The translations under genes and the position numbers were made by a program. 64,000 bases of DNA from contig JAILDN010000033.1 of the NCBI GenBank assembly GCA_024689425.1, positions 1-64,000 of the forward strand, read 5' to 3'. This document shows, piece by piece, positions 28,769 through 38,481 of this stretch. The notes under the pieces are model-generated. The model worked only from the letters and a program-made list of their open reading frames with translations. It made no database searches and was not told the DNA's origin. Position 1 is the stretch's first letter, and the number at the start of each line of letters is the position of its first letter. The DNA comes from Methanobrevibacter sp. (GTDB lineage: Archaea; Methanobacteriota; Methanobacteria; Methanobacteriales; Methanobacteriaceae).

Positions 28769-29398
28769 ATGACAGACCAAATGTTTATGGGTGCATCAAC
28801 TAAACAAGGCCTTGATATTGCTACTAAAAGTAGAGAAATTATACGTGGCCTTATTGGTGATGAGATTAAAGACTTAAAACCTGCTGAAAAGGACATTGTC
28901 GAGCGTATTGTTCACTCAACAGCAGACCCAGAATATGCTAAACTCGTTTGCATCAGTGATGATTTCGTTGATGCTGCAATGAAATCTTTAAGGAATAACG
29001 AAACAATTCTAACCGACATTAATATGGTCAAATATGGAATTACCCGTTATGAAGGTGAGGTTGAGTGCTATATTAAAAACGAGGAAGTTAAAAAAATAGC
29101 TAAAGAGCATCAAATTACAAGGGCTGCTGCAGCTATCAGATATGCCAGTGAAAACGATTTTGAAGGAATCGTTGTTTCCGGAAATGCGCCAACGGCTGTT
29201 TTTGAAGCTATGGATTTATATCAAAAAGGCGAAATGAATCTTAAGGCTATTGTTGGAGTTCCTGTTGGTTTTGTTGGAGCTGCTGATTCAAAGGAAGCTT
29301 TAAGAAATTCCAATATTCCTAATATCATCACAGAAGGTCCTAAAGGCGGAACACCTATAGCAGTTGCCTGCGTAAACTCATTAATCCAACATTTATAG
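28769..29398 (+). CDS. cbiC: Cobalt-precorrin-8 methylmutase
   Basis: Moves a methyl group from C11 to C12 in corrin synthesis, giving cobyrinate. Family marks are the catalytic His in [13 protein letters not shown], then [25 protein letters not shown] and [16 protein letters not shown]. Length of 209 is complete. It opens a tight four-gene run with hemL, signal peptidase and argS (gaps of 7, 8 and 18 bases); the tetrapyrrole link to hemL is direct. Confidence 0.94.
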   Translation: MTDQMFMGASTKQGLDIATKSREIIRGLIGDEIKDLKPAEKDIVERIVHSTADPEYAKLVCISDDFVDAAMKSLRNNETILTDINMVKYGITRYEGEVECYIKNEEVKKIAKEHQITRAAAAIRYASENDFEGIVVSGNAPTAVFEAMDLYQKGEMNLKAIVGVPVGFVGAADSKEALRNSNIPNIITEGPKGGTPIAVACVNSLIQHL

Positions 29399-29405
29399 TG
29401 ATAAA

Positions 29406-30680
29406 ATGACTGAAGAATTATTTAATGAATCAAAAAAATACTTCCCTGGCGGAGTCAATTCCCCAGTGCGCGCATTTAAACCTTATCCGTTCTTTGTTGA
29501 AAGTGCTGAAGGATGTAAAATAACAGATAGTGAAGGAAATACTTATATTGATCACTGTCTTGCTTATGGTCCATTAATACTTGGACATGCCAACCCTAAA
29601 GTCGTGCGTGAAGTTTCAAATCAGCTAACTATCGGTACAGCTTATGGTGCACCGACTGAAAATGAAATTAGACTTGCGCGTGAAGTTGTTGATAGGATTC
29701 CGTCTGCTGAGATGGTCAGATTTTGTAATAGTGGAACTGAAGCTACAATGAGTGCCATCAGACTGGCAAGAGGTTTCACCGGTCGCGATAAAATCATTAA
29801 ATTTGAAGGAGCCTATCATGGAGCTCATGATTATGTTTTAGTTAAAGGCGGTTCAGGTGCTGCATGCCTGCCGGATTCTGCAGGAATACCAACCGATACC
29901 ACTAAAAATACATTGTCCGTTCCATTTAATGATGAAGAAGCTTTAACTGATTTGATTGAAAAAGAAGGAGAAAATATCGCTTGTCTGATAATGGAAATTG
30001 TAATGGGAAATGTTGGATGTATTGAACCGAAACCTGGATTTTTGGAGTTTGTACGTAAGATAACTGAAGAAAATAATATAGTGTTAATATTTGATGAAGT
30101 AATTACTGGTTTTAGAGCTTCAAAAGGCGGTGCTCAAGAATATTACGGAGTCACTCCTGATTTGACAACATTAGGTAAGATTGTTGGTGGAGGACTTCCT
30201 ATGGGTGCTTTCTGTGGTAAAAGAGAAATCATGGAACTGATAGCTCCTCAAGGACCAGTCTATCAGGCAGGAACATTTAGTGGTAACCCAATTTCTGTCC
30301 AAGCAGGATTATCTACATTGTCCCAGTTAGATGATAAGTTTTATAAAGACCTAGAAAGAAAAGGTAATTTCTTGAGAGGAAACATTGAATCAATCATAGA
30401 TGATGAACAGTACAATATTCAATGCGTAGGTCTTGCATCAATGTTTCAGATTTATATGAATCCTGCTGAAGTATATAATTACGCTGATGCTAAAAAATCA
30501 GATGCAGATAGATTCTTAAGATACTTTAGAGCCCTTTTAAAAGAGGGCGTGTTCATTCCACCAAGCCAATTTGAGTGCAATTTCATATCAAGTGCACACG
30601 GCATGGATGATTTACAGAATACGGCTGAAGCGATTGAAGTTGCTTTAGCTATAGCTTTTAAAAAGAAAAATAAATTTTAG
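29406..30680 (+). CDS. hemL: Glutamate-1-semialdehyde 2,1-aminomutase
   Basis: PLP enzyme making 5-aminolevulinate, the C5-pathway entry to tetrapyrroles (F430, cobamide, sirohaem). Family blocks are [33 protein letters not shown], the PLP site FDEVITGFR, and the Schiff-base Lys in [15 protein letters not shown]. Length of 424 is normal. Directly follows cbiC, so precursor supply and corrin synthesis are coexpressed. Confidence 0.97.
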   Translation: MTEELFNESKKYFPGGVNSPVRAFKPYPFFVESAEGCKITDSEGNTYIDHCLAYGPLILGHANPKVVREVSNQLTIGTAYGAPTENEIRLAREVVDRIPSAEMVRFCNSGTEATMSAIRLARGFTGRDKIIKFEGAYHGAHDYVLVKGGSGAACLPDSAGIPTDTTKNTLSVPFNDEEALTDLIEKEGENIACLIMEIVMGNVGCIEPKPGFLEFVRKITEENNIVLIFDEVITGFRASKGGAQEYYGVTPDLTTLGKIVGGGLPMGAFCGKREIMELIAPQGPVYQAGTFSGNPISVQAGLSTLSQLDDKFYKDLERKGNFLRGNIESIIDDEQYNIQCVGLASMFQIYMNPAEVYNYADAKKSDADRFLRYFRALLKEGVFIPPSQFECNFISSAHGMDDLQNTAEAIEVALAIAFKKKNKF

Positions 30681-30688
30681 GTGTTAAA

Positions 30689-31114
30689 ATGGAAATCGAT
30701 TACAAAGAAATATTAACATACGTAATTATTCTTGTAATTGTTTTAATTGTTGCTCAACATTTAAATGTTGTTGTTTCAGGAAGTATGGAGCCAGTATTCT
30801 ATAGAGGAGATATTGTAGCTGTTGAAAAAGCTAATTTATTTGGAATACAGGAGTTTAATCCTGATGATGTGAAAGTCGGTGATATTGTTGTATATAATGC
30901 GAAATGGTTCAACCAACCGGTCATTCACAGAATCGTAGGTATTTCTAAAATAAATGGAACGACAATGTACATTATAAAAGGGGATAATAACAATCGAAGT
31001 GATCCATATTATGTAAGTAGTGACCAGATAACGGCAAGGGTAGTGAATGTCGGAGATAAACCGCTTGTCATACCGTATATCGGTCATATTTCCTTATGGT
31101 TAAGAGGATTATAA
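30689..31114 (+). CDS. Signal peptidase I, archaeal/ER type
   Basis: Membrane-bound serine protease that removes signal peptides. One N-terminal membrane helix (about 9-24) precedes the catalytic Ser32 in [13 protein letters not shown]. As in archaeal and eukaryotic enzymes the general base is a His (PVIHRIVGI) instead of the bacterial Lys, with an Asp in [10 protein letters not shown]. The 141-residue length is compact but complete. Sits in the cbiC-argS run. Confidence 0.92.
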   Translation: MEIDYKEILTYVIILVIVLIVAQHLNVVVSGSMEPVFYRGDIVAVEKANLFGIQEFNPDDVKVGDIVVYNAKWFNQPVIHRIVGISKINGTTMYIIKGDNNNRSDPYYVSSDQITARVVNVGDKPLVIPYIGHISLWLRGL

Positions 31115-31132
31115 TTATTATTAGGTGAGTAA

Positions 31133-32833
31133 ATGTATTTCGAAATTGAAAAACAAGCTATTGATGCTTTAAATAAAGCATTAGATCAATATGATGAAGA
31201 AATTGATAGAAATTTCCGTCTAGACTTTCCGCCTGATCCAAAATTAGGTGATTTGGCCAGTACAATAGCCTTCGCACTTACAAAAAAATTAAAAACTTCA
31301 CCAAATCTTGTTGCTGAAGACTTAGTTTCTAAAATTGAAGTGCCTGAGATATTTGAAAAGGTCCAAAACTTCGGTCCTTATGTAAATTTCTTCATTGACT
31401 ATTCAAAATTCTCAAAATTATTGCTTGAAAAAGTGGATGAAAATTATGGTCAGCTGGAAAAAGCGGATGAAAAAGTCGTTTTAGAACACACATCTGCAAA
31501 TCCGAACGGACCTTTGCACATTGGACATGTTCGTAATTCCATTTTTGGTGATTCACTGTCAAGACTTTTGAAATTGGCCGGCCGTGAAGTTGAAACCCAA
31601 TACTATGTAAATGACATGGGGCGCCAAATTGCCATAATCGTTTATGGTATTACTGAAATGGGATTGAAAATCGAAGAGCAAGAAGGAGAAAAAATCGATG
31701 AAAAAATCGGCAAACTATACTTTCTGGCCAATAAGGAAGTTGATGAAAACGAAACTGCAAATGAACGCGTAAGCGAACTCATTCAAAATTATGAAAGGGG
31801 CGAAGACGAAGATTTGAATGCCGTTTTCGAAGATGTAGTCGAAAAATGTGTCAGCGGAATAAAAGAGACCCTTCACAGAATCAACATCTATCATGATGAC
31901 TTTGTATGGGAAGGCACATTCATTAGAAACGGCGATGTGGATGCCCTTGTAAAATACTTTGAAAAAGAAGGATTCGTATCCCATGAAGAAGTGGACTATA
32001 TCGATTTAACTTTCTATAATATTGAAAAGGAGTTTGTCTTGAGAAGGTCAAACGGCACATCACTTTATTCTACGAGAGATTTGGCATATCATAGATACAA
32101 GGCCACATTAGGTGATACCGTTCTTGATATTTTAGGTTCAGACCACAAATTATCTTCAAAGCAAATGAAAGTAATATTTGAAGAAATATTAAGAGAAAAG
32201 GCTCCGGAAGTAATTTTCTATGAATTCATTACCTTGCCTGAAGGCTCAATGTCTACACGGAAAGGAAAATTCGTTTCTGTTGATGATTTGGTTGATGAAG
32301 CCATCTCAAGAGCAACAAAAGAAATAAAATCCAGAAATCCTGATTTAACTGATGAGGAAATTGCACCGATGGCTGAACAAATCGGAATTGGAGCTATCAG
32401 ATTCTTCATTGCAAAGCTATCCCCTGAAAAGCACTTGACATTCAAATGGGATGAAGCATTGAGCTTTGAGCGAGGATGCGCTTCAATACAATATGCGCAT
32501 GCAAGAGCCTGTAAACTCCTGAACAAATCCTGTAAGGACATATCCACCTTAACGATTGATGAATCTTGGATTCCAAATGAAACTGAGAAAGATTTAGTAA
32601 GGTTAATAGCTAAATTCCCGCAAGTTGTTGAAGACTGTGCCAATAAGAAAAGGGTTCACAACATTACCCAATACTGTCAGGATTTAGCAGGATCATTCAA
32701 TAAATTCTACAAATCAGAACAGGTTATCGGTTCAGATGTAGAAGACACAAGACTAATTTTAGTTGACAGAGCTAAAACAACTATTAAAAACGCTTTAGAC
32801 ATTTTAGGAGTACCTGCTCCTGAAAAAATGTAG
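31133..32833 (+). CDS. argS: Arginyl-tRNA synthetase
   Basis: Class I synthetase charging tRNA-Arg. The N-terminal additional domain (1 to about 90) is followed by the HIGH motif in SANPNGPLHIGHVRNS; the KMSKS equivalent is degenerate (MSTRKG), as usual for ArgRS. The C-terminal DALR domain ends ALDILGVPAPEKM, the tRNA-contacting tail. Length of 566 is normal. A strong terminator follows. Confidence 0.97.
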   Translation: MYFEIEKQAIDALNKALDQYDEEIDRNFRLDFPPDPKLGDLASTIAFALTKKLKTSPNLVAEDLVSKIEVPEIFEKVQNFGPYVNFFIDYSKFSKLLLEKVDENYGQLEKADEKVVLEHTSANPNGPLHIGHVRNSIFGDSLSRLLKLAGREVETQYYVNDMGRQIAIIVYGITEMGLKIEEQEGEKIDEKIGKLYFLANKEVDENETANERVSELIQNYERGEDEDLNAVFEDVVEKCVSGIKETLHRINIYHDDFVWEGTFIRNGDVDALVKYFEKEGFVSHEEVDYIDLTFYNIEKEFVLRRSNGTSLYSTRDLAYHRYKATLGDTVLDILGSDHKLSSKQMKVIFEEILREKAPEVIFYEFITLPEGSMSTRKGKFVSVDDLVDEAISRATKEIKSRNPDLTDEEIAPMAEQIGIGAIRFFIAKLSPEKHLTFKWDEALSFERGCASIQYAHARACKLLNKSCKDISTLTIDESWIPNETEKDLVRLIAKFPQVVEDCANKKRVHNITQYCQDLAGSFNKFYKSEQVIGSDVEDTRLILVDRAKTTIKNALDILGVPAPEKM

Positions 32834-32872
32834 ATGAGTTGAAATTTTAACTCATCTTAAAATTCTTTTTTT
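32832..32872 (+). terminator. argS terminator
   Basis: Perfect 9-bp arms AGATGAGTT and AACTCATCT overlap the argS stop codon, followed by a T-run (TTCTTTTTTTTT). Confidence 0.75.
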
Positions 32873-32963
32873 TGTAATAATTATTTATACTAATTTAAAA
32901 TTAATTAAAAATTTAATTATTGATTATTTTTAATTTATTATACACAAAATAAGAAATTAATTT

Positions 32964-33161
32964 GATTTGGAAGATATATTAGAAGAAATTAATAAAAAAC
33001 TACCAAAAAAGGACATTCGATGAATATTATGAAGAATTATTTTGAAAGATTGTAATGAACTACTAAAAAATTATAACCTAAAACACTTGCCTAGAAAAAA
33101 AGATAACAAATCTAAATTTATACATGAATTTTTTCAATACTTATTTTCCATGATTTCATAA
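32964..33161 (+). pseudogene. Remnant of an unidentified gene with two frameshifts
   Basis: Coding-like sequence is spread over three frames: DLEDILEEINKKLPKKD, then FDEYYEELF, then KDCNELLKNYNLKHLPRKKD continuing through NKSKF to a final SMIS and stop. Each segment is helical and Lys/Glu/Leu-rich, and their junctions are contiguous, as after small indels. No start codon or ribosome site is present. It lies in a gene-poor stretch of about 480 bases next to another pseudogene. Family not recognised. The rest of the 32.87-33.31 kb gap shows nothing I can support. Confidence 0.35.
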
Positions 33162-33313
33162 GGCAACATTCATTAATTTTAATCTGACTTGATGTTCAAA
33201 TGCAATGGAGTTTCAGGACCGGATTCTAACTTCAATTAAATTGATTTTATGACTCAAAAAAATAGTTAATACTGATGAAAGTATTAAAATAATTGATTGA
33301 AAATCCATGATAA

Positions 33314-34470
33314 TTAATTGGAATTAAGAAATAGTAAATGAGAATTAGTTAAGTATATACCAGAAGTGACGAAAATTTCATTTTCTGAAACGTTTATATC
33401 ATCCCCATAGCTTCAATACCATGAGCATTTCCAACAACATCAACATAATTATTAGATATTGTTGAATAAGATCCACCATAAATAGCCGCATTGAATATAA
33501 CTGAATTAGAAACTGAATTATTTTGAATAATTGAATTTGATCCAGTTACAATACCAAATTCCGCACCAGTCAATGAGTAAGTATCATAATCCTTACCTGT
33601 CAAGTTAACTAAAACGTTATTGACAATTGTAGTATTATCATCACCGGATATTCCCCTGTAAGCACCAATTATCCTATTTGAATCTATTCTATTTCCGCTT
33701 CCAAAAACTTGAATAGCGTAACACCAGGAAGTCGGGACGACAATGCATCTTAAAGTATTGTTAAAAATGACATTATTGTCTGAAATACCTCCATCAAAAT
33801 AAACACCACTACCCCATTTGGAAAGATAAATGGAGTTGGCATCTTCAAATTCAAGATAGTTATTAGCAATGTAATTATTGTGTGCACCACCAAGAACTAT
33901 GTTTGAAACGGATTTGGTAAGGGATTCCTCCTTATATGAACCTGCCTTCAAATGATTGTTAACGATTGTATTATGACAAGCATTAGTATTTAAAATAATA
34001 TTAAATGAACTAGGACCTGTAGAATAAATACTGGAATCCTTAAACGTACAATTGGAAGCCTCAAACAATACACCAAAGGAATTGGTATTTACAATATGCA
34101 AACCTGTAAGATTACTTCCACTTGCACCCTCTGCAAGAATAACAGGACAATTTTGTAATAAACAATTGGACCCCACAATATTTACAGGAACATTAATCCT
34201 GAATGTCCTATCACTAAAAGTCCCAATCAAATTAATTGTATCCCCCTCTTTTACATTGGCATATGAATTTGGGATACCAATGCCTGAATTAAAAAATGCT
34301 GCCTGATTATCATCAGTTACATTAAATACAGTGGGGCTTGATTGAACGACTGGCGAATTAGACGCCTGGACATTCGTAGCGTTGACATCACTAGCACTAA
34401 CAACATTGATTGATAGAATGATACATCCAATAAGTAATAATAAACACCATTTGATAACTAAAATTATGTT
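33314..34470 (-). pseudogene. Frameshifted adhesin-like right-handed beta-helix protein
   Basis: The main open frame (to 33394) encodes parallel beta-helix rungs rich in N-N-x-I/V (SNCLLQNCPVILAEG, NNTIVNNVLVN, NSIIQNNSVSNSVIF), the pattern of Methanobrevibacter adhesin-like proteins. Upstream the same frame continues through CLLLLIGCIILSINVVSA, an obvious signal peptide, up to 34500, but contains no ATG or GTG and its first TTG is at 34230. At the other end the frame stops after EAMGMI, while one more G in the GGGG run near 33405 would give EAMGDDINVSENEIF and run on to a stop at 33314. So the gene has lost its start and is frameshifted; it is also far shorter than intact adhesins. Confidence 0.7.
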
Positions 34471-34605
34471 TATAAATAAACAAGTTATATTTATATCTAA
34501 TTAGAATATTTAATGTTTTGGAAAAAATCAAAAAAAAACAGATTATACATTTTTCAAGTAATCCCAAAAAAAGTAATTTTATGATTCTAAAAACACCCTT
34601 TATTA

Positions 34606-35028
34606 CTAGATTAATGCTTCACTAATTAATCTAAGCGTATTTTTATAATTAAAAAACTCTTCATCACCAATAATATTTCTAATCTTTTCATCCCACATTT
34701 CATCATAATCCATGACTTTCTGTGCGGTTCTTTTACCTTTTTCAGTGATTTCGATTTTTTTAGTTCTCTTATCCTGAATTCGAATAATGAAGCCCTTATC
34801 TTCCAGCTTCTTAAGGTTTCTTGTTATCGTGCTTTCATTCAAATGAAAAGATTGGGCCAGCTGTTCCTGAATAATGCCTTCATTTTTGTAAATTTTGATT
34901 AATAACGGGAAAAGACCAAAACTTAAATCCTCATCCTTTACTTTCTCATTCAGGAATTTGGCATGTTCCCTGTAAATTATAGAAACTAACGGCACCGTTG
35001 GAATATCATCATCAAGCTTTGATTTCAT
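34606..35028 (-). CDS. MarR-family transcriptional regulator
   Basis: The 140-residue winged-helix regulator has the typical MarR core: GIIQEQLAQSFHLNESTITRNLKKLEDKGFIIRIQDKRTKK, i.e. recognition helix and wing, flanked by dimerising helices. Its start overlaps the end of the MATE gene by 17 bases, so it is the second gene of that operon. A 34-bp near-perfect palindrome lies at the operon promoter and is the obvious autoregulatory site. The inducer is unknown; probably a substrate of the pump. Confidence 0.92.
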   Translation of the reverse strand: MKSKLDDDIPTVPLVSIIYREHAKFLNEKVKDEDLSFGLFPLLIKIYKNEGIIQEQLAQSFHLNESTITRNLKKLEDKGFIIRIQDKRTKKIEITEKGKRTAQKVMDYDEMWDEKIRNIIGDEEFFNYKNTLRLISEALI

Positions 35029-36388
35029 CTTCTTTACCCCTTATCAACTTATTGATATACAATTCAATGCATGTATAACAGATGAGAGATCCTATTCCAC
35101 CACCCAAAAGCATTCCGCAATATATTCCAAACTCGCCGAGGTTAAATACAAATCCTAAAAGATATGCAAAAATTAAAACTAGAATAAATTCCCTAAATGA
35201 AGTTAAAATAAAGGATATTATTCCTTTTCCAACGCCCTGGAAAACGTTTCCCGCACTTGCTCCAAATGGAACATATAAAATAAATAAACACATCAACTGC
35301 AGGAAGCTTGCTATTAACGGCTCCAGCTGAGCACTATTTTTAGAATATGAAAATATGAATGCAATTTGATTTGAAAACACATTTAATATAATGCAGACTA
35401 TTATTGATGCAATCAAAGCGACTTTTACGGCATAACGTACAGTGATTCTTAGATTTTCATATTTTTTTGCTCCAAATGCCACTCCTGCAACTGAAATGGC
35501 TGCAGTTCCAACCCCAATTGCCGGAAGCATTCCAATGTTTATGATTCTCCATCCTGCAGTATAGACAGCCACTGCAACCGGTCCGGAAACAACAGTGAGC
35601 ATATAATTCACAAATATTGTCAAAACGGATAATACCAACTGTTCTAAGCTTGCCGGAATACCAACAATCAAAATATCCTTATACATTACCCAGTCATTTG
35701 TAAAGTCCTTAAAATCATATGAGAGATAGGTGTCCCTTTTAACGAAAATCCAATAAAACATTAAAAGCAGGCTTATGAAGGGACCAATGGCCGTTGCCCA
35801 TGCAGCTCCGGCAATCCCCATGTTTAATGTGTAAATTAATATCGGATCTAAAATCATGTTTATTATGGCCGCAATTGCAATTGGAATTGTCGCTCTTTTT
35901 ATATCCCCTTCCGCTCTGAATGCTCCACCTACAATCGGAGGCATTAAAAGTGCAAATGTCCATGCAAATACAATTATTCCATAATCCATTGCATACTTCA
36001 ATACGCTAGAGGCACCCATCATATTAAGCAACGGCTTCATAAACACGATGAAAATGATTGAAACTACAATTGAAACAATTATGCTTAAGATTAAATTGTG
36101 TATTGCTGCATTATTGGCTGATGATTTGTCTTGGGCTCCGATGTATCTTGAAATCAATGAGTTACCTCCGGCACCAATTCCATTTCCAAATCCGACAATA
36201 ATCAAAAATAGTGGTGTGATGTATCCAAGAGCGGCTAATGGTTCTGGACCAAGTCCCGCTACCCAAATACTATCAATTATATTATTCGCAAAAATTAAAA
36301 ACATACTGGCTATAATCGGCAATGATAACTTGTTTATAGCTTTTTTAGGGTCTCCCGTAATCATCTCTATATTTTCATTTTTTTCCAT
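35012..36388 (-). CDS. MATE-family multidrug/toxin efflux transporter
   Basis: Polytopic membrane protein with about 12 helices in two halves; the first starts KAINKLSLPIIASMFLIFAN and includes GFGNGIGAGGNSLISRYIGA, the second includes GIPASLEQLVLSVLTIFVN and VGVGTAAISVAGVAFGAKKYE. MATE pumps use H+ or Na+ gradients to export cationic compounds. The ATG at 36388 has GAGAGG 6 bases upstream. A longer reading to 36412 would start on TTG inside the operator and is rejected. Confidence 0.93.
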   Translation of the reverse strand: MEKNENIEMITGDPKKAINKLSLPIIASMFLIFANNIIDSIWVAGLGPEPLAALGYITPLFLIIVGFGNGIGAGGNSLISRYIGAQDKSSANNAAIHNLILSIIVSIVVSIIFIVFMKPLLNMMGASSVLKYAMDYGIIVFAWTFALLMPPIVGGAFRAEGDIKRATIPIAIAAIINMILDPILIYTLNMGIAGAAWATAIGPFISLLLMFYWIFVKRDTYLSYDFKDFTNDWVMYKDILIVGIPASLEQLVLSVLTIFVNYMLTVVSGPVAVAVYTAGWRIINIGMLPAIGVGTAAISVAGVAFGAKKYENLRITVRYAVKVALIASIIVCIILNVFSNQIAFIFSYSKNSAQLEPLIASFLQLMCLFILYVPFGASAGNVFQGVGKGIISFILTSFREFILVLIFAYLLGFVFNLGEFGIYCGMLLGGGIGSLICYTCIELYINKLIRGKEDEIKA

Positions 36389-36399
36389 ACTCTGCCTCT

Positions 36400-36450
36400 C
36401 TTGCATATGCAACTGTACAATTGTATATGCAAGTGTTAGTATTTAAATAT
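36400..36450 (-). promoter_or_regulatory. MATE-MarR promoter with 34-bp palindromic operator
   Basis: Arms CTTGCATATGCAA (36400-36412) and TTGTATATGCAAG (36421-36433) surround CTGTACAA; the 34 bases match their own reverse complement except for two symmetric mismatch pairs. A TATA-like TTTAAATAT lies at 36442-36450, so the start would fall inside the palindrome. A regulator bound here would block initiation. MarR dimers bind palindromes of this kind; that this MarR binds it is inference from position. Confidence 0.7.
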
Positions 36451-36527
36451 TTACATTAAATCAAAAAAAATGTTAAAAAATCAATAGTGTCACCTCTAAA
36501 AAATTAAAAAATTGATTTTTTTATGTT

Positions 36528-36780
36528 TTATTGCATGAAAAATTTCTTTTGGCTATTTGCTAAAATTTTTATGCCACCTTCATTTTTATTAAAGAAATCA
36601 ATGCAAGCATGATGCACCGATAATATCAAATCTTGAAATTCAATGTCTTTCCCTGTTGCTAATTTTAAGAGCAATATTTGCACATTCTTTTGCAGATAAG
36701 TGTCTTCCATGACTTTTAGTGTTTTCATGCAATCCTAAAACTTCTTTAATATTATTTATAATGTCATTTTCTAATATAAC
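36528..36780 (-). pseudogene. Remnant of a ClpP-fold serine-protease-like gene, 3' end
   Basis: The region reads in two frames. From 36780, directly after a stop, VILENDIINNIKEVLGLHEN and KSHGRHLSAKECANIALKI are open; near 36650 the sense passes into the other frame with EFQDLILSVHHACIDFF to the stop at 36528. The joined text resembles the C-terminus of serine dehydrogenase proteinase (ClpP-like) proteins, where an SH-R-x-(I/L)-S-x-x-E-C block precedes a QDL-x-LS-x-HH block. This identity is from memory and tentative. No start, no ribosome site, one frameshift and a missing N-terminal catalytic part make it a relic. The rest of the 36.43-36.96 kb gap holds the MATE and purD promoters. Confidence 0.45.
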
Positions 36781-36957
36781 TTATTCCAATACAACAAATT
36801 TAAAGCATGTTGAAGTCACTGCATAAAATTGTAGTGAAAAAAACAAAATATATAAAGTTATTGACAAAAATGTTCTGATTTAAAAAAATTCAAATTTTAA
36901 ACAATTGCCATTATTTAAATACATTTAAGAATAAACTTTAATCAAGGAGAATCTATT

Positions 36958-38268
36958 ATGAAAGTTTTAGTTGTTGGAACAGGTGCTCGTGAACATGCAA
37001 TAGCTGATGGTTTAAAGGACGATGTTGAGTTATACTGTTACATGAGCAAAGTAAACCCTGGAATGAGTAAAATTGCAGAGTTTAAGCAAGGAAATGAAGG
37101 AGAAGTCGAAAAAGTAGCAGAATATGCAAAAGAAAATGGAATCGAAATTGCATTTATCGGTCCTGAAGCTCCATTAGAAAAAGGAATTGTGGATGAGCTT
37201 GAAAAGAATGGAATAAAATGTGTCGGACCTTGCAAAAGTGCTGCCAGAATAGAAACCGACAAATCATTCATGAGAAAATTATTTGAAGATTATGAAATTG
37301 ACGGATCATTAATTTACAGGGTATTTGACAATTACGAAGATTTAAGCGCTTTTCTTGATGATTTCGACAGGGACGTAGTAGTTAAGCCTGTGGGATTGAC
37401 AGGTGGAAAAGGAGTAAAAATAGTTGGCGACCACCTTAAAGATAACAATGAAGCTAAAGAATACTCAAAAGAAGTTATCGATAATGCAATGGGCGGATTT
37501 GCACAAGTAATCATTGAAGAAAGAGTCATTGGAGAAGAATTTACAATCCAAGCATTTTGTGATGGTGAACACTTAGCTCCAATGCCTGCTGCTCAAGACC
37601 ACCCTCATGCATTTGAAGGGGATATAGGTGCAATTACTGGTGGAATGGGTTCATACTCAGATGCCGATGGATTGTTACCGTTTTTAACTCAAGATGATTA
37701 TGACAGCGCCGTAAAAATCATGGAAGATACAATCAAGGCTATTGCAAAAGAAGCCGAACCTTACAAAGGTATTTTGTATGGTCAATTTATGCTAACTGCT
37801 GATGGACCTCGTCTAATTGAATATAACGCCAGATTCGGTGACCCGGAAGCAATGAACGTTTTACCGTTGCTCAAAACTCCATTAATCGATGTCTGCAAAG
37901 CAATTGTTGATGGTACTTTAGATGAAGTGGAATTTGAACCGAAAGCAAGCGTATGTAAATATATTGTACCTGACGGATATCCGGAAACTGAATACGCAGG
38001 AGAACTAATTGAAGTTGATGAGGAAGCCATTGAGGAAATGGGTGCAAAAGTATTTTATGCAGCCGTCAGCCTTGAAGATGATGGCATCCATTTATCCGGT
38101 TCCAGGGCTTTAGGCATAGTTGCAAGTGGAGAAACAATTACCGAAGCAGAAAAAATAGCTGAAAAAGCATGTGAATATGTGAAAGGTAATGTTTACCACA
38201 GAAGCGATGTCGGAACCGACAAACTCGTTGCAAAACGTGTCGAACATATGAAAGAAATTTTAAACTAA
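36958..38268 (+). CDS. purD: Phosphoribosylamine--glycine ligase
   Basis: ATP-grasp enzyme forming glycinamide ribonucleotide, second step of purine synthesis. The N-terminal [17 protein letters not shown] loop, [16 protein letters not shown], the ATP-grasp core [16 protein letters not shown] and [14 protein letters not shown] are all present. Length of 436 is complete. AAGGAG lies before the ATG. Monocistronic. Confidence 0.97.
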   Translation: MKVLVVGTGAREHAIADGLKDDVELYCYMSKVNPGMSKIAEFKQGNEGEVEKVAEYAKENGIEIAFIGPEAPLEKGIVDELEKNGIKCVGPCKSAARIETDKSFMRKLFEDYEIDGSLIYRVFDNYEDLSAFLDDFDRDVVVKPVGLTGGKGVKIVGDHLKDNNEAKEYSKEVIDNAMGGFAQVIIEERVIGEEFTIQAFCDGEHLAPMPAAQDHPHAFEGDIGAITGGMGSYSDADGLLPFLTQDDYDSAVKIMEDTIKAIAKEAEPYKGILYGQFMLTADGPRLIEYNARFGDPEAMNVLPLLKTPLIDVCKAIVDGTLDEVEFEPKASVCKYIVPDGYPETEYAGELIEVDEEAIEEMGAKVFYAAVSLEDDGIHLSGSRALGIVASGETITEAEKIAEKACEYVKGNVYHRSDVGTDKLVAKRVEHMKEILN

Positions 38269-38337
38269 ATTTCTTTTATCTTATTTTTTTAATTTTTCAA
38301 TCCAAAATTACTATCACTTCAATTGAAATTACGATTA

Positions 38338-38360
38338 ATTATCTTAATAGTTAAGATAAT
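38338..38360. promoter_or_regulatory. Palindrome upstream of the radical SAM gene
   Basis: Perfect 10-bp arms ATTATCTTAA and TTAAGATAAT with a TAG centre, immediately followed by a TATA-like ACTATAAAAAT (38361-38371). Position next to a promoter element suggests an operator; a purD terminator is less likely because no T-run follows. Confidence 0.45.
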
Positions 38361-38481
38361 AACTATAAAAATTTTAAAATTAAACATCAAAATAAAAGAG
38401 GTAATTTGCTGAAAATAATGTTTGCAAATGCATTATCTAACTAAAATAAAAATAAATATAATAAACTAAAAATATTCTACC

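Noticed and set aside
33394-34230. 278-residue adhesin-like frame taken as a complete gene
   Set aside because: It would begin on TTG inside the mature protein, while its signal peptide lies upstream in the same frame without a start, and the 3' end is frameshifted.
36410-36420. TGTACA at the centre of the MATE operator as a TRP box
   Set aside because: A single TGTACA is expected often at this base composition, and the surrounding 34-bp palindrome explains it as a MarR-type site.
36528-36728. 66-codon ATG frame read as an intact small gene
   Set aside because: Its first half is out of frame with the better protein-like sequence upstream; it is part of a frameshifted relic.
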